A stretch of 64,000 nucleotides of DNA, taken from GWF2-38-69 sp965228125. Lineage in GTDB: Bacteria; Verrucomicrobiota; Lentisphaeria; Victivallales; GWF2-38-69. Location: NCBI GenBank assembly GCA_965228125.1, contig OZ245791.1, forward strand, positions 2,666,001 through 2,730,000, written 5' to 3'. The position numbers were made by a program, and so were the translations under genes. This document shows, piece by piece, positions 17,184-26,312 of the stretch. The notes below the pieces were generated by a model. It was not told the origin of the DNA and made no database searches. It was given only the letters and a program-made list of their open reading frames with translations. Position 1 is the stretch's first letter; every line of letters begins with the position of its first letter.

Positions 17184-19910
17184 ATGATTATAAAATTTTC
17201 AATAAAATACAACACCACAATGGGGAAAGCCCTTTACATCTGTGGAGCCGGAGAGAAATTCGGCGAATGGAATACTCTTAAAGCTATAAAAATGAACTAC
17301 AAGGGAGAAGGCATGTGGAATGCCGAGGTTGAGTTCCCTGATACGGCTTTGTCTATAGAGTATAAATATGTAGAATGTAACGAAGACGGGACTGCACCGA
17401 ACTGGGAACTAGGTGAAGGTCGAGTTGTTGATGTGCAGGTGCCTATAGAGTATGTTGAGCTTGCCGATAACTGGCAAGCCAAAGATAATAATGCGATGGT
17501 TATTGGGTCATCAGCTTTCAAGAATGTAATCTTCAAAAGAGATGTAACCTCTAAAGATTTTAAGATTTCCGTTCCTAAATCAAAAAAATCCAAGGTTGTA
17601 GTTTTTGAGATAACAACTCCGAAAATATTACCGGGACATTCCGTTGCAGTATTAGGTTCTTCTGCCGAACTTGGTGAGTGGGATGCAGACAAGGCTATTT
17701 TGATGGTTGAAATTAAACCTTATACATGGAGAGTTGCCGTAGAGTTCAAGCAAGACACGAAAATCGAATACAAGTATGCTGTCACAATACCCAAAAAAGC
17801 CACGCATATAGAATCTGGAGAAAACAGAGTAATTGACCTTAAGGGCCAAGGAAAATCCATAATTTTAAAGAAAGACCAATCTTTCAATTATTCCAGTCTT
17901 GAATGGAAGGGAGCAGGAGTTGCTATTCCTGTATTCTCCTTGAGAACTAAAAACAGTTTCGGGGTAGGGGATTTTGCTGACATAAAAGTACTTGTTGACT
18001 GGTGCAAAGAAGTTGGGATAAATATGATACAGCTCCTGCCTGTGAACGATACTGTTTCAACTCACACATGGACTGACTCGTATCCTTACGGAGGAATATC
18101 GGTTTTTGCTCTTCACCCGATGTTTATAAGCATAGACGGCCTTGGTAAACTTCCTTTCGGCATTACAAATGAAATTTTAACTGAACGAAGAAAAGTTCTT
18201 AATGAAAAGAATGGCGTAGATTATGAAGCTGTGATGAATATAAAATCCAGAATTTATAAGATGGCCTATGATATTCAAAAGGATAAAATATTTTCTGATG
18301 CCGATTTTAAAAAGTACTTCAAAAATAACGAAGAGTGGCTTGTTCCTTATGCTGCATACAGCTATTTGAGAGACCTATATGGCACTGCTGATTACAATCA
18401 ATGGGGAAAGTATGCTATCTATGATAAGAAGAAAATTGAGGCTCTTGTCAGTCCGTCAGCTGAACATTATGACGAGATAGCTGTACATTACTACATTCAA
18501 TATCAACTGCATAAACAGCTTCTTGATGCGGCTTCTTATGCAAGAGAAAATGGCGTAGTTCTTAAAGGAGATATTCCGATTGGGGTAATAAGGTTTAGTG
18601 TTGATGCATGGGCTGCACCAAATCTCTACAATATGGATGCTCAGGCAGGAGCTCCACCAGATGACTATGCAGCAGATGGCCAGAACTGGGGATTTCCTAC
18701 ATACAATTGGGGCGAAATGGCAAAAGATAACTACAAATGGTGGAGAAGTCGCCTTACCCATATGGCACAGTACTTTGACGCTTATCGTATTGACCACATT
18801 TTAGGTTTTTTCAGAATATGGCAGATTCCTTATGATGCCATTAGCGGTTTGCTTGGAAACTTTAGTCCGGCGTTGCCGATATCAAAGGACGAAATAGCTA
18901 ATGCTGGGCTTTCGACGGATGAGAAAGTATTATGCGGCGCTTTGATTACGAAAGAGATGATTGCAAACAAATTCAAGGGGTCGGAAACTGCTATAATAAA
19001 ATCGTTCTTAAAAGAAGTATCCCCAGGCAGATACGAATTGAAAGAAGAATTTAAATCTCAAAGACTTATTGATGAGTATTTCTTTGTATCTCCTGAGATG
19101 CCTGAGACGGAGAGATCTGGCAGAATTTCAATGAAGAAGGCTTTGTCCGGATTGCTTGTAGATATTCTTTTTATAAAAGACAGGAATAAACCGGATTCAT
19201 ATCATCCAAGAATAGAAATATTTAAAACAGAATCATTTAAGAGTCTTGATGGCGAAGTAAGAAAGAAAATATATGATTTGTATCTTGATTATTTCTACAA
19301 GAGGCAAGAAGGGCTTTGGCGTGAACAGGCTATGGTTAAACTTCCGGCATTGACTAAAGCTACCAATATGCTTGTTTGCGGGGAAGATTTAGGTATGGTT
19401 CCTGAATGTGTGCCTGGAGTGATGGATGATCTTGGCATACTTAGTTTAAAGATACAAAGAATGCCGAAGGAGAATTACTTGGCCTTTGGATTGACACAGA
19501 ATTATCCTTATATGTCCGTTTGTACTCCTTCCTGCCATGATATGTCCACCGTAAGAGGCTGGTGGGAAGAAGACAGGGCTAAAACCCAGAAGTATTACAA
19601 TGAAGTTCTTAATTGCGGAGGAGAAGCTCCGTATTACTGCGAACCATGGGTTGTAGAAAGGATAGTTATCGATCACTTGAATGCTCCAAGCATGTGGGCT
19701 GTATTTCCAATACAGGATTTAGTAGGTATTGATGGAAAACTCAGGGTAGAAAACCCGAATAGCGAAAGGATCAATGTGCCGAGTATTCCAAAGCACTATT
19801 GGAAGTACCGTTTCCATATAGACATGGAGGATCTGATTAAGGAAAAAGAATTCAATTCCAAACTTAAATCTTTAATTAACAATTCAGGCAGATCTGCTAT
19901 AACGTACTAA
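17184..19910 (+). CDS. malQ: 4-alpha-glucanotransferase with two CBM20 domains (DPE2-like, GH77)
   Basis: Cytoplasmic disproportionating enzyme that moves glucan chains between malto-oligosaccharides or glycogen. The 908-residue product starts with two starch-binding CBM20 modules (about 1-105 and 135-235, the second containing AVLGSSAELGEWDADKA). The GH77 barrel follows from about 245. It shows YPYGGISVFALHPMFI, GDIPIGV, the nucleophile segment YFDAYRIDHILGFFR, the acid/base segment VCGEDLGMVPECV and PSCHDMSTVRGWW. This tandem-CBM20 layout is the DPE2 type known from plants and some bacteria. No signal peptide. A GGAGGAG precedes the ATG. It is the last gene of the glucan cassette and is followed by a strong terminator. 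Confidence 0.93.
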   Translation: MIIKFSIKYNTTMGKALYICGAGEKFGEWNTLKAIKMNYKGEGMWNAEVEFPDTALSIEYKYVECNEDGTAPNWELGEGRVVDVQVPIEYVELADNWQAKDNNAMVIGSSAFKNVIFKRDVTSKDFKISVPKSKKSKVVVFEITTPKILPGHSVAVLGSSAELGEWDADKAILMVEIKPYTWRVAVEFKQDTKIEYKYAVTIPKKATHIESGENRVIDLKGQGKSIILKKDQSFNYSSLEWKGAGVAIPVFSLRTKNSFGVGDFADIKVLVDWCKEVGINMIQLLPVNDTVSTHTWTDSYPYGGISVFALHPMFISIDGLGKLPFGITNEILTERRKVLNEKNGVDYEAVMNIKSRIYKMAYDIQKDKIFSDADFKKYFKNNEEWLVPYAAYSYLRDLYGTADYNQWGKYAIYDKKKIEALVSPSAEHYDEIAVHYYIQYQLHKQLLDAASYARENGVVLKGDIPIGVIRFSVDAWAAPNLYNMDAQAGAPPDDYAADGQNWGFPTYNWGEMAKDNYKWWRSRLTHMAQYFDAYRIDHILGFFRIWQIPYDAISGLLGNFSPALPISKDEIANAGLSTDEKVLCGALITKEMIANKFKGSETAIIKSFLKEVSPGRYELKEEFKSQRLIDEYFFVSPEMPETERSGRISMKKALSGLLVDILFIKDRNKPDSYHPRIEIFKTESFKSLDGEVRKKIYDLYLDYFYKRQEGLWREQAMVKLPALTKATNMLVCGEDLGMVPECVPGVMDDLGILSLKIQRMPKENYLAFGLTQNYPYMSVCTPSCHDMSTVRGWWEEDRAKTQKYYNEVLNCGGEAPYYCEPWVVERIVIDHLNAPSMWAVFPIQDLVGIDGKLRVENPNSERINVPSIPKHYWKYRFHIDMEDLIKEKEFNSKLKSLINNSGRSAITY

Positions 19911-19926
19911 ATCTCTCTATCATTTG

Positions 19927-19952
19927 AAGGCCGATTAATCGGCCTTTTTTTT
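19927..19952 (+). terminator. intrinsic terminator of the glucan cassette
   Basis: AAGGCCGATTAATCGGCC is a perfect palindromic stem (core 19929-19944) followed by eight T residues (19945-19952). It ends transcription 17 bases after the malQ stop codon. Confidence 0.92.
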
Positions 19953-19997
19953 GCCCAGTATGGGGATAACTTTGATGGTTCAAGGGCATTTGTATGG

Positions 19998-20270
19998 ATG
20001 GCCGATAATGTCAGAACTATGATTCCAGGAGAGGGTATAGATAATACTTTTAAAATAAAGAAAGTATATATCAAACTTGCAGGCCTTAATAGACTCAATA
20101 CCGGTTTTATAACTTTGGAAGCGCTTAGTGATCCTGGTAAACTTAAGCTGTTTGACGTTGTGTTAAATAATCCTCCAGCTGATTTGAAAGAGGGAGAATT
20201 AATTTATTTCCCTCAGGAAAGATATGTGTTGATGCCTGGTGATCAGGTAAAAGTTGTTATTGAAAAGTAA
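19998..20270 (+). CDS. 90-residue hypothetical protein
   Basis: I do not recognise it. The open frame has no signal or membrane segment and looks like a small beta-rich domain ending FPQERYVLMPGDQVKVVIEK; the PGDxVxV turn resembles the end of SLBB or translation-barrel folds, which is only an impression. The frame stays open upstream through the terminator, but ATG at 19998 is the first good start; it has no clear ribosome site. It lies between a strong terminator and the repeat-protein gene, 53 bases before it, and could share its transcript. A remnant of a larger gene is possible. Confidence 0.45.
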   Translation: MADNVRTMIPGEGIDNTFKIKKVYIKLAGLNRLNTGFITLEALSDPGKLKLFDVVLNNPPADLKEGELIYFPQERYVLMPGDQVKVVIEK

Positions 20271-20323
20271 ATGCTTTATAATATATCTGGAAATATATGA
20301 TATTAAAAATAAACGGTTACTAA

Positions 20324-21955
20324 ATGAACATTGACTGGTCAAAGAAAAATCTCAGCGAGCCTATTGAGCGTCTAAGTGAAACTAACGGCGATTTAATTTG
20401 TTCATTTAACAACTTTAAATCGCTGGAAGGGTTTCCGAAAAAAATTACTGGGAATTTTGATTGTCATCGGAATAAACTAACATCATTGAAAGGATGTCCA
20501 AGAGAAGTAGGTGGATACTTCAGGTGTTCGCATAATCAAATTACATCATTGGAAGAATGCCCTGAAATTATCGGGAGAGACTTTGCTTGCTCTTTCAATC
20601 AGATCATGTCATTTGAGGGTTGCCCTAAAGAAATCAATGGGAGCCTGAGGTGTTCTTTCAATAAGTTAGCAACGTTTAAAGGAGCCCCTGAAAAAATAGA
20701 TGGAGATCTTTGGTGTTCGCATAATGAACTTACATCTCTTATAAATAGTCCAAAAATAATTACAGGAGATTTGGTTTGTTCACACAATAATCTTACGTCT
20801 CTTGAAGGTTGCGCAAGGGAGATCGGCGGGAGCTTTAGGTGTGCCAGAAATAACCTTACTTCGCTTGTGGGATGTCCCAAAAAAGTTGGCGAAGACTTTG
20901 ATTGTTACAAAAATAATCTTACATCGCTTGAAGGCGTTCCAAAAGAGATTCCTGGCGACTTTTGGTGTTCCGGCAACCAACTAACTTCTCTTGAAAACTC
21001 TCCCAAAATAGTAGATGGTGATTTTGTTTGTTTTAGGAACAAGCTTACCTCTCTCGTCGGCGCTCCTAAAGCAGTGGGCGGAAAATTTGTTTGTTCATGG
21101 AATCAGCTAACTTCACTTGCCGGCGGCCCGAGAGAAGTGAACGGAAAGTTTGCTTGTTCATGGAATCACTTGGTTTCTCTTGCCGGTTCCCCCAAGGAAG
21201 TCAGGGGTGATTTTTTGTGCATGCATAACAACATCGTTTCGCTTGGAGGCTGCCCGAGAGAAATAGGAGGTGACTTTTCGTGCGCACATAATAGCCTTAC
21301 TTCGTTGGAAGGAGCACCTAAGGTGGTCGGCGGAAAATTCGATTGTTCATGGAATCAGCTAACTTCACTGGAAGGATCTCCTAACGAGATTAAAGGAAAA
21401 TTTGTTTGCTCGTGGAATCAGCTTACTTCGCTTAAAGGATGCCCTAAAATAGTTAGAGGAGATTTCTTGATATGGAACAATACTAAAACTTTCACGGAAG
21501 AAGAAGTAAGGGCTGTATGTAATGTAAAGGGGAGAGTCATTTTAGTATGTGATAATTATATTTGTAATGATAAGGGGCTCAGATCACTTGAAGGATCACC
21601 ATCAATAGTAAGAGAGGACTTTTGGTGTTCCAGAAATAAGCTCACTTCTCTTGAAGGATGTCCTGAAACTGTTGGAGGTAATTTTATTTGTTTTGACAAT
21701 AAGCTTGTGTCTCTTAAAGGCTGTCCGAATTTAGTCGGAGGTAACTTTGTTTGTTCTGATAATAAATTAGTGTCACTTGAAGGAGGCCCTAGAATAGTGT
21801 TAGGTAACTTTGACTGTTCTGATAACAAACTTGTTTCTTTGAAAGGATGCCCTAAAGAAGTCGGCGGAGATTTTATATGTTCTGACAACCGCAATAACTT
21901 TACAGAAGAAGAGGTCAGGTCTCTATGTATAGTCGGCGGCAAGGTTTATGTTTAG
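20324..21955 (+). CDS. tandem-repeat protein of 21-residue leucine/cysteine-rich units
   Basis: The 543-residue protein is made almost wholly of about 22 copies of a 21-residue unit, consensus LTSLEGCPKxVGGDFxCSxNx, from residue 31 on. The unit is a short leucine-rich-repeat-like solenoid with a conserved Cys in each turn (F-x-C-S). Two blocks are seen: 17 repeats ending in a cap (FTEEEVRAVC then a GRVIL strand), then 5 repeats ending in a second copy of that cap (FTEEEVRSLC then GKVYV). No signal peptide or membrane segment is visible, so it is probably cytoplasmic. Such solenoids usually bind proteins; the partner is unknown. The block structure suggests duplication of a repeat-plus-cap module. 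Confidence 0.8.
   Translation: MNIDWSKKNLSEPIERLSETNGDLICSFNNFKSLEGFPKKITGNFDCHRNKLTSLKGCPREVGGYFRCSHNQITSLEECPEIIGRDFACSFNQIMSFEGCPKEINGSLRCSFNKLATFKGAPEKIDGDLWCSHNELTSLINSPKIITGDLVCSHNNLTSLEGCAREIGGSFRCARNNLTSLVGCPKKVGEDFDCYKNNLTSLEGVPKEIPGDFWCSGNQLTSLENSPKIVDGDFVCFRNKLTSLVGAPKAVGGKFVCSWNQLTSLAGGPREVNGKFACSWNHLVSLAGSPKEVRGDFLCMHNNIVSLGGCPREIGGDFSCAHNSLTSLEGAPKVVGGKFDCSWNQLTSLEGSPNEIKGKFVCSWNQLTSLKGCPKIVRGDFLIWNNTKTFTEEEVRAVCNVKGRVILVCDNYICNDKGLRSLEGSPSIVREDFWCSRNKLTSLEGCPETVGGNFICFDNKLVSLKGCPNLVGGNFVCSDNKLVSLEGGPRIVLGNFDCSDNKLVSLKGCPKEVGGDFICSDNRNNFTEEEVRSLCIVGGKVYV
20414..21892 (+). repeat. 63-base tandem coding repeat
   Basis: About 22 coding repeats of 63 bases, diverged at the DNA level and interrupted once at about 21470-21585 by the internal cap. 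Copies such as those at 21347 and 21410 (both reading CSWNQLTSLEG/K) are closest to each other, suggesting recent local duplication. Confidence 0.8.
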
Positions 21956-21967
21956 TTGTTTCTAGTA

Positions 21968-22005
21968 TAAAAAAAAACCGGACAAGAAATCTCATACCTT
22001 GTCCG
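21968..22005 (-). terminator. intrinsic terminator of the leftward ATP-grasp gene
   Basis: CGGACAAG (21979-21986) pairs with CTTGTCCG (21998-22005) around an 11-base loop. On the minus strand the stem is followed by a run of T (the A run at 21969-21977 on the plus strand), so it serves the leftward gene ending at 22057. Confidence 0.85.
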
Positions 22006-22056
22006 ATATTGTGCTTTTCAGGGGGGTGGCTGAGTTTGAATCTATTTCTGTTGCGG

Positions 22057-23214
22057 TTATGTTTTTTGTAAAGCAAAAGATACCGCTTCAAAAAGCTCCT
22101 TGTGCTTAGGGTGCCTAAGGATAAATGTGTCATTGCCCATGGCAGCTGCAAAAATTTCAGGAAGCCTTTTGTATTCAACGGCTACTGGACCTAAAGTCTT
22201 CATTACTTCATCAGGGGAGTGAGCGTATCTGAACCGATCTCTCCTTAATACAGTTGCGACATTATATTTTCTCTCAAAAGTTAACATGTTGAAATTTTTG
22301 ACTACCAGTTCGGCAAAGATTTTGTAAAGATTGATGTCACAGGAGTAGTTTTGCATATCGAGAGCATAGCCTCCTGGAGGCCTGACATTGATTTCGATGG
22401 CCTTATATTCACCATTGGGAGTTTTGAAAAACTCACAATGGAAAAACCTTTCTTTGACATTAAAGCCTTTAACTACTTTTCGTCCGTACTTTTCTAGTAC
22501 TGGATCAATGTATCTGTTATAGAAATAGAAAGAATCTTTTTGATCCTTCAGCGAACTTAGGACGTCCTCACTTAACTCAAACGAAGCATAAAATATTATG
22601 TCCCCGTTTCTATCGGTTAGTCCATCAAATGTAACAATTTGGCCAACTACGAAAGGTTCGATGACAAAGCCAGGCGGCAGATCTTTGAGGATGTGAAACA
22701 TCTGCTCCTGATTTTCTATTTTGTATGTGCTGCTAGCACCAACTCCTTTGTCTGGTTTTATTATGAAAGGATAACCGTGCCTGTTAATAAAGTCGCCCAA
22801 TATATCAGGGCTAACCGAGACTGGCATGGCTTCGACACAGGGTACCTCAACTTCATCATATATCATTTTCATGCCGAGTTTACTCTGGTTTACTTTCAGA
22901 TGTTTTGGTTTTTGTCCAAAAATGTTAAAATCCTGCCTGATTTGTGCTTCCAGAGACAGCCAGTACTCATTTTGTGAATCTATACGATCTATTTTGCCGT
23001 ATTTGCTCGCAAAGAGAGCTATGGCTCTATAGACCTTATCGTAATTGGTCATATCTACTTGAGCGTATTCTGTAATTGCATCTTTCAGCTCTTGCCTGAA
23101 TTCGCTGTATGGCGCGTCACCGATTGACAGGACAGTTGCTCCTGCATTTTTCAATTCAACGCAGAAATTGTAGAAGTTTGGCGGGAAATGAGGAGAAATA
23201 AAAACATAATTCAT
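22057..23214 (-). CDS. ATP-grasp domain protein, carboxylate-amine/thiol ligase type
   Basis: The 385-residue protein has a pre-ATP-grasp Rossmann part (about 1-110, starting YVFISPHFPPNFYNF), then an ATP-grasp fold: FIIKPDKGVGASSTYKI is the lysine and glycine loop that grips ATP, FVIEPFVVGQIVTFDG holds the second lysine-like face, and AIEINVRPPGGYALDM carries the metal-binding Glu and Asn. It belongs with L-amino-acid ligase/carboxylase-like members, but the substrates are unknown. It is transcribed alone or after the flavin reductase gene (156-base gap) and ends at its own terminator. Confidence 0.82.
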   Translation of the reverse strand: MNYVFISPHFPPNFYNFCVELKNAGATVLSIGDAPYSEFRQELKDAITEYAQVDMTNYDKVYRAIALFASKYGKIDRIDSQNEYWLSLEAQIRQDFNIFGQKPKHLKVNQSKLGMKMIYDEVEVPCVEAMPVSVSPDILGDFINRHGYPFIIKPDKGVGASSTYKIENQEQMFHILKDLPPGFVIEPFVVGQIVTFDGLTDRNGDIIFYASFELSEDVLSSLKDQKDSFYFYNRYIDPVLEKYGRKVVKGFNVKERFFHCEFFKTPNGEYKAIEINVRPPGGYALDMQNYSCDINLYKIFAELVVKNFNMLTFERKYNVATVLRRDRFRYAHSPDEVMKTLGPVAVEYKRLPEIFAAAMGNDTFILRHPKHKELFEAVSFALQKT

Positions 23215-23281
23215 TTTAATGCCTCACAATAGAGTTGTTTTTAAATACGTTGCACCAATAATTCTAACACAATCAATACCA

Positions 23282-23344
23282 AAAACACGCATCCAGCCTA
23301 TAAGATACAAAAAAATGATGCGAAGCGACAGATATCGGTGTTTT
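23282..23344. repeat. nested inverted repeats between flavin reductase and ATP-grasp genes
   Basis: AAAACAC/GTGTTTT (23282-23288, 23338-23344) encloses CGCATC/GATGCG (23288-23293, 23317-23322). On the minus strand the inner arm GCATC is followed by ATTTTTTTG. This could be a weak terminator or leader hairpin between the two leftward genes. No other structure is seen in the 156-base gap. Confidence 0.3.
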
Positions 23345-23370
23345 CCCAGGTTCTAGTTATGCAAAACGCA

Positions 23371-23934
23371 TTATTTCAGATTTAATTCTTTGTTTTCCTG
23401 ATTCCAGGCTTTCGCAATTGGTTTGCTCATAGCTCTATATTGATTATCCGGCATGGTCAGAATAAGGAGTTCAGAAGCATCAAAGTTGAGTTTATTGCCA
23501 TCTATAACCGCTTCTTCTGCCCATACACCTTTTATTTCTCCAATGAATAAAGTATTAGATGGAAGATCGACAGTTTCCACGAGTGTGCACTCAATAGCAA
23601 TCGGGCAATCTTTTATCATCGGGACGTTCATCGAACCATAGAAAGTTTCAAAGACTTTTGATTTGTCTTTTTTATGTCCGCTTACAATTCCGCAGTGGTC
23701 TGTTTTGGGTATTAAATTAGTATTCGGGAAGTTTATAGTGAACTTACCTGATGATTTTATATTCGCATTTGTCAGATGAGCCTTGTTGATGCCAATGCCT
23801 ATCATTGGTGGCACGGAGTTAACTCTGCTTACCCAGCCTACAGTCATGAAATTTATATTACCCTCAAACTCTGTTCCTACTAAAACCACAGGCATTGGGA
23901 TTGACAGATTATTGTTAATTTGAATTTTACTCAT
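23371..23934 (-). CDS. flavin reductase-like (flavoredoxin-type) FMN-binding protein
   Basis: The 187-residue protein fits the flavin-reductase-like split-barrel family. The N-terminal strand MPVVLVGTEFEGNINFMTVG, the segment PPMIGIGINKAHLTNANI and SGKFTINFPNTNL are the usual FMN-contact strands. Family members reduce free flavin or act as electron carriers in anaerobes (flavoredoxin). The partner here is unknown. It follows the M15 peptidase gene by 18 bases in the same direction and probably belongs to the same transcript as argS. Confidence 0.85.
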   Translation of the reverse strand: MSKIQINNNLSIPMPVVLVGTEFEGNINFMTVGWVSRVNSVPPMIGIGINKAHLTNANIKSSGKFTINFPNTNLIPKTDHCGIVSGHKKDKSKVFETFYGSMNVPMIKDCPIAIECTLVETVDLPSNTLFIGEIKGVWAEEAVIDGNKLNFDASELLILTMPDNQYRAMSKPIAKAWNQENKELNLK

Positions 23935-23952
23935 GGCTTGTCCTCTTATTTG

Positions 23953-24504
23953 TTATTGATTATTTATCCCGTATTGCTGGCATGCTTCAAACTTGGATTG
24001 CCATACGTTTGGGTTTGCACCTAGATCATCATCTATATGGACAGGGTCTTCTGTATTAAAGTCGCCGCCCCATCTGAGAGCTTTGTTATTGCGGACATCA
24101 TTTATGAAATTTCTGACATTAGGCGGGAGTTTAGCCATGTTTGACTTCTTAAGGGATCTTGAGTCATACAGTATCCCATCATAGTAGACATTCATATCTA
24201 TCGCATGCCCCGCCAGATGATTAGATTTTTTAGAAGGAGGAACTATCGCTCCTGTCAACTTTTGGTCTGGAGTTCTAAAAGAACTGGTGACATAGATAAT
24301 GACACCGTTCTCTTTTGCGTAGGAGTCTATTTTGTACATTGAGGGAAGAAATTCAGTGTCTACTATTATCGGCTTGTTTTCATAGCCTATGATGTTAGCG
24401 CTTTTGTAAGAAACCAATATCTCATGAGGTTTTTCAGGAACGCATGAAGAAAGGGTAAGTATGAACAATGGAACAAAGAAAAAGGAATAACACCTCTTCA
24501 TCAC
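23953..24504 (-). CDS. M15-family peptidase lipoprotein (D-Ala-D-Ala or endolysin-like)
   Basis: The 183-residue product starts with a lipoprotein signal ending LTLSSC (Cys 21). The mature part has the M15 zinc pattern: SNHLAGHAIDMN supplies the first His and Asp, and DPVHIDD the late His. This arrangement is seen in VanY/M15C-type carboxypeptidases and phage L-Ala-D-Glu endolysins, so it probably trims peptidoglycan stem peptides in the periplasm. The start ATG overlaps the argS stop codon (ATGA), so it is translationally coupled to argS, an odd pairing. Confidence 0.82.
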   Translation of the reverse strand: MMKRCYSFFFVPLFILTLSSCVPEKPHEILVSYKSANIIGYENKPIIVDTEFLPSMYKIDSYAKENGVIIYVTSSFRTPDQKLTGAIVPPSKKSNHLAGHAIDMNVYYDGILYDSRSLKKSNMAKLPPNVRNFINDVRNNKALRWGGDFNTEDPVHIDDDLGANPNVWQSKFEACQQYGINNQ

Positions 24505-26294
24505 ATTACTTCAGGTATATCTATGGTCAGGGTTTTAAGGCCATCGGAAATGATGTCCTTGATAGCCCAACTTAGTGCTACTCTGGCTTTTTTTAGTTCC
24601 GTACTTTCTGCGTTTAAGACAGAACATTCACGGTAGAACGAATTGTAAGCCTTAGATAAATCAAGAAGATAGCTAACGAGAACAGAGCAGTCTAATTTCT
24701 CAGCAGCAGATAATAAAGCCTCTGGGTAAAATGAGGCCATGACTGCAAGTTCCTTTTCCCATTTTGTATCCAGAAGAGACCAGTTAATGTTGCTATTTGA
24801 GCTTTTTTCCTCTTTATCATACTTCTTTAGTATTGAATTGATTCTGGCGCAAACATACTGAACATAAGGCCCTGTGTCTCCTTCGAATTTGATTGATGCC
24901 TGTGGGTCAAAGAGGATAGTGGTTTTGGGATTAAATTTAAGAAGCATGAATTTTAATGCGCCAATGGCGATGATTTCAGATCTGCTGTCTATGTCCTCAG
25001 GTATTTCGCCATTTAGTCTTTCTAATGTGGCGTTTTTTGCCAGGTCACGCATGTCATCAAATAGATTGTCTGCATCTACGACCGTACCCTCTCTGCTCTT
25101 CATTTTTCCGGAAGGTAGATTTATCATGCCGTATGCAAGGTGATAAAGCTTATCCGACCATTTGTATCCAAGGACTTTCATAATGGCAAAAAGAGTTTTG
25201 AAGTGATGTATCTGTTCGTCTCCGACAACCCAGATTTGTTGATCGGGGTGAAAGTCCGCATCTTTTTTAAGCGTTGTACCGATATCCTGGGTTATGTAAA
25301 CGCTAGTATTGTCCGAGCGAAGCAGTACTTTTTCAGTCAGTCCCAAAGGCTTCAAATCGACAAATATTGCACCATCTGGCCTTCTCTTGAAGACACCATC
25401 TTTTTCGCCTTTGAGGACTATGTCCTTGCCCAGCTTATATGTATCGCTTTCAAGGTATATTCTATCGAACTTTATTCCCATCCGCTTATATGTAGCATCA
25501 AATCCATTAATTACCCATTCATTCATGGTTTTCCATAATTTTATAATCTCAGGATCTGAGTCTTCCCATTGCCTAAGTATCTCTTGAGCTTCCTGTCCGA
25601 TTGGAGTCAAAGCGAAAAGATCTTCATCACTTTTGTCTTTGTATTCAGGATGGGCCTCTCTCAAAGATGCCAACTCTTTTCTTAATTCCTGATCAAATCT
25701 GACATAGAAGTCTCCGACCAGATGATCTCCTTTTTTTCCAGAAGTTTCAGGTGTGATGCCATTGCCGTATTTCTTATATGCAAGCATGGATTTGCAGATG
25801 TGAATTCCTCTGTCATTTATCAGATTAACCGCAAAAACATCATGGTTTACCCTTCTTAAAAGGGAAGCAAGGGACATTCCGAGAGTGTTATTTCTTAAAT
25901 GGCCGAGATGCAGAGGTTTATTTGTATTTGGCGCAGAATATTCAATTAGTATTCTTTTTTTCTCGTTATTGCCGACTTTGGCAGATTCAAGGATTTTCTT
26001 TGAGTCGGAAACAGTATCTCTGAAAAGCGCATCGGCATTAAGGCTGAAGTTAACGAACGCTTTAACGACATTAGCCTTTGCTATTTCTGCATGAGTGCTG
26101 AGAAATTCAAAAATTGAATTTGATATGGTTTCTGGCTTTGACTTAAGGATTGGAACAAGCTTAAAGCAGTTTACTGTTAATTCTCCTTCCATATTTGGAG
26201 GACAAATGTCTAACTGTATGCTGATGGAGTTTTTGGGAACGGAATAGTTGACTGACAAGAATGACTTTAGGTCATCAATTATGCTTAAATTCAT
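24501..26294 (-). CDS. argS: arginyl-tRNA synthetase
   Basis: Class I synthetase charging tRNA-Arg. The 597-residue protein has an N-terminal additional domain, the HIGH-like signature HLGHLRNN near residue 137, the catalytic WVVGDEQ and HLAYGMINLPSGKMKSREGT parts (KMSKS equivalent KMKSR), and a C-terminal DALR anticodon-binding helix set (SYLLDLSKAYNSFYREC). Length fits the family. manA lies 18 bases upstream, and the M15 peptidase start overlaps its stop. Confidence 0.96.
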   Translation of the reverse strand: MNLSIIDDLKSFLSVNYSVPKNSISIQLDICPPNMEGELTVNCFKLVPILKSKPETISNSIFEFLSTHAEIAKANVVKAFVNFSLNADALFRDTVSDSKKILESAKVGNNEKKRILIEYSAPNTNKPLHLGHLRNNTLGMSLASLLRRVNHDVFAVNLINDRGIHICKSMLAYKKYGNGITPETSGKKGDHLVGDFYVRFDQELRKELASLREAHPEYKDKSDEDLFALTPIGQEAQEILRQWEDSDPEIIKLWKTMNEWVINGFDATYKRMGIKFDRIYLESDTYKLGKDIVLKGEKDGVFKRRPDGAIFVDLKPLGLTEKVLLRSDNTSVYITQDIGTTLKKDADFHPDQQIWVVGDEQIHHFKTLFAIMKVLGYKWSDKLYHLAYGMINLPSGKMKSREGTVVDADNLFDDMRDLAKNATLERLNGEIPEDIDSRSEIIAIGALKFMLLKFNPKTTILFDPQASIKFEGDTGPYVQYVCARINSILKKYDKEEKSSNSNINWSLLDTKWEKELAVMASFYPEALLSAAEKLDCSVLVSYLLDLSKAYNSFYRECSVLNAESTELKKARVALSWAIKDIISDGLKTLTIDIPEVM

Positions 26295-26312
26295 GATTTT
26301 GTGTAGTAAGGA

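Noticed and set aside
20414..21892. Regular 63-base repeats that might be a CRISPR array or minisatellite
   Set aside because: The repeats are in frame, diverged and code for a coherent 21-residue protein unit; there are no conserved repeats with unique spacers.
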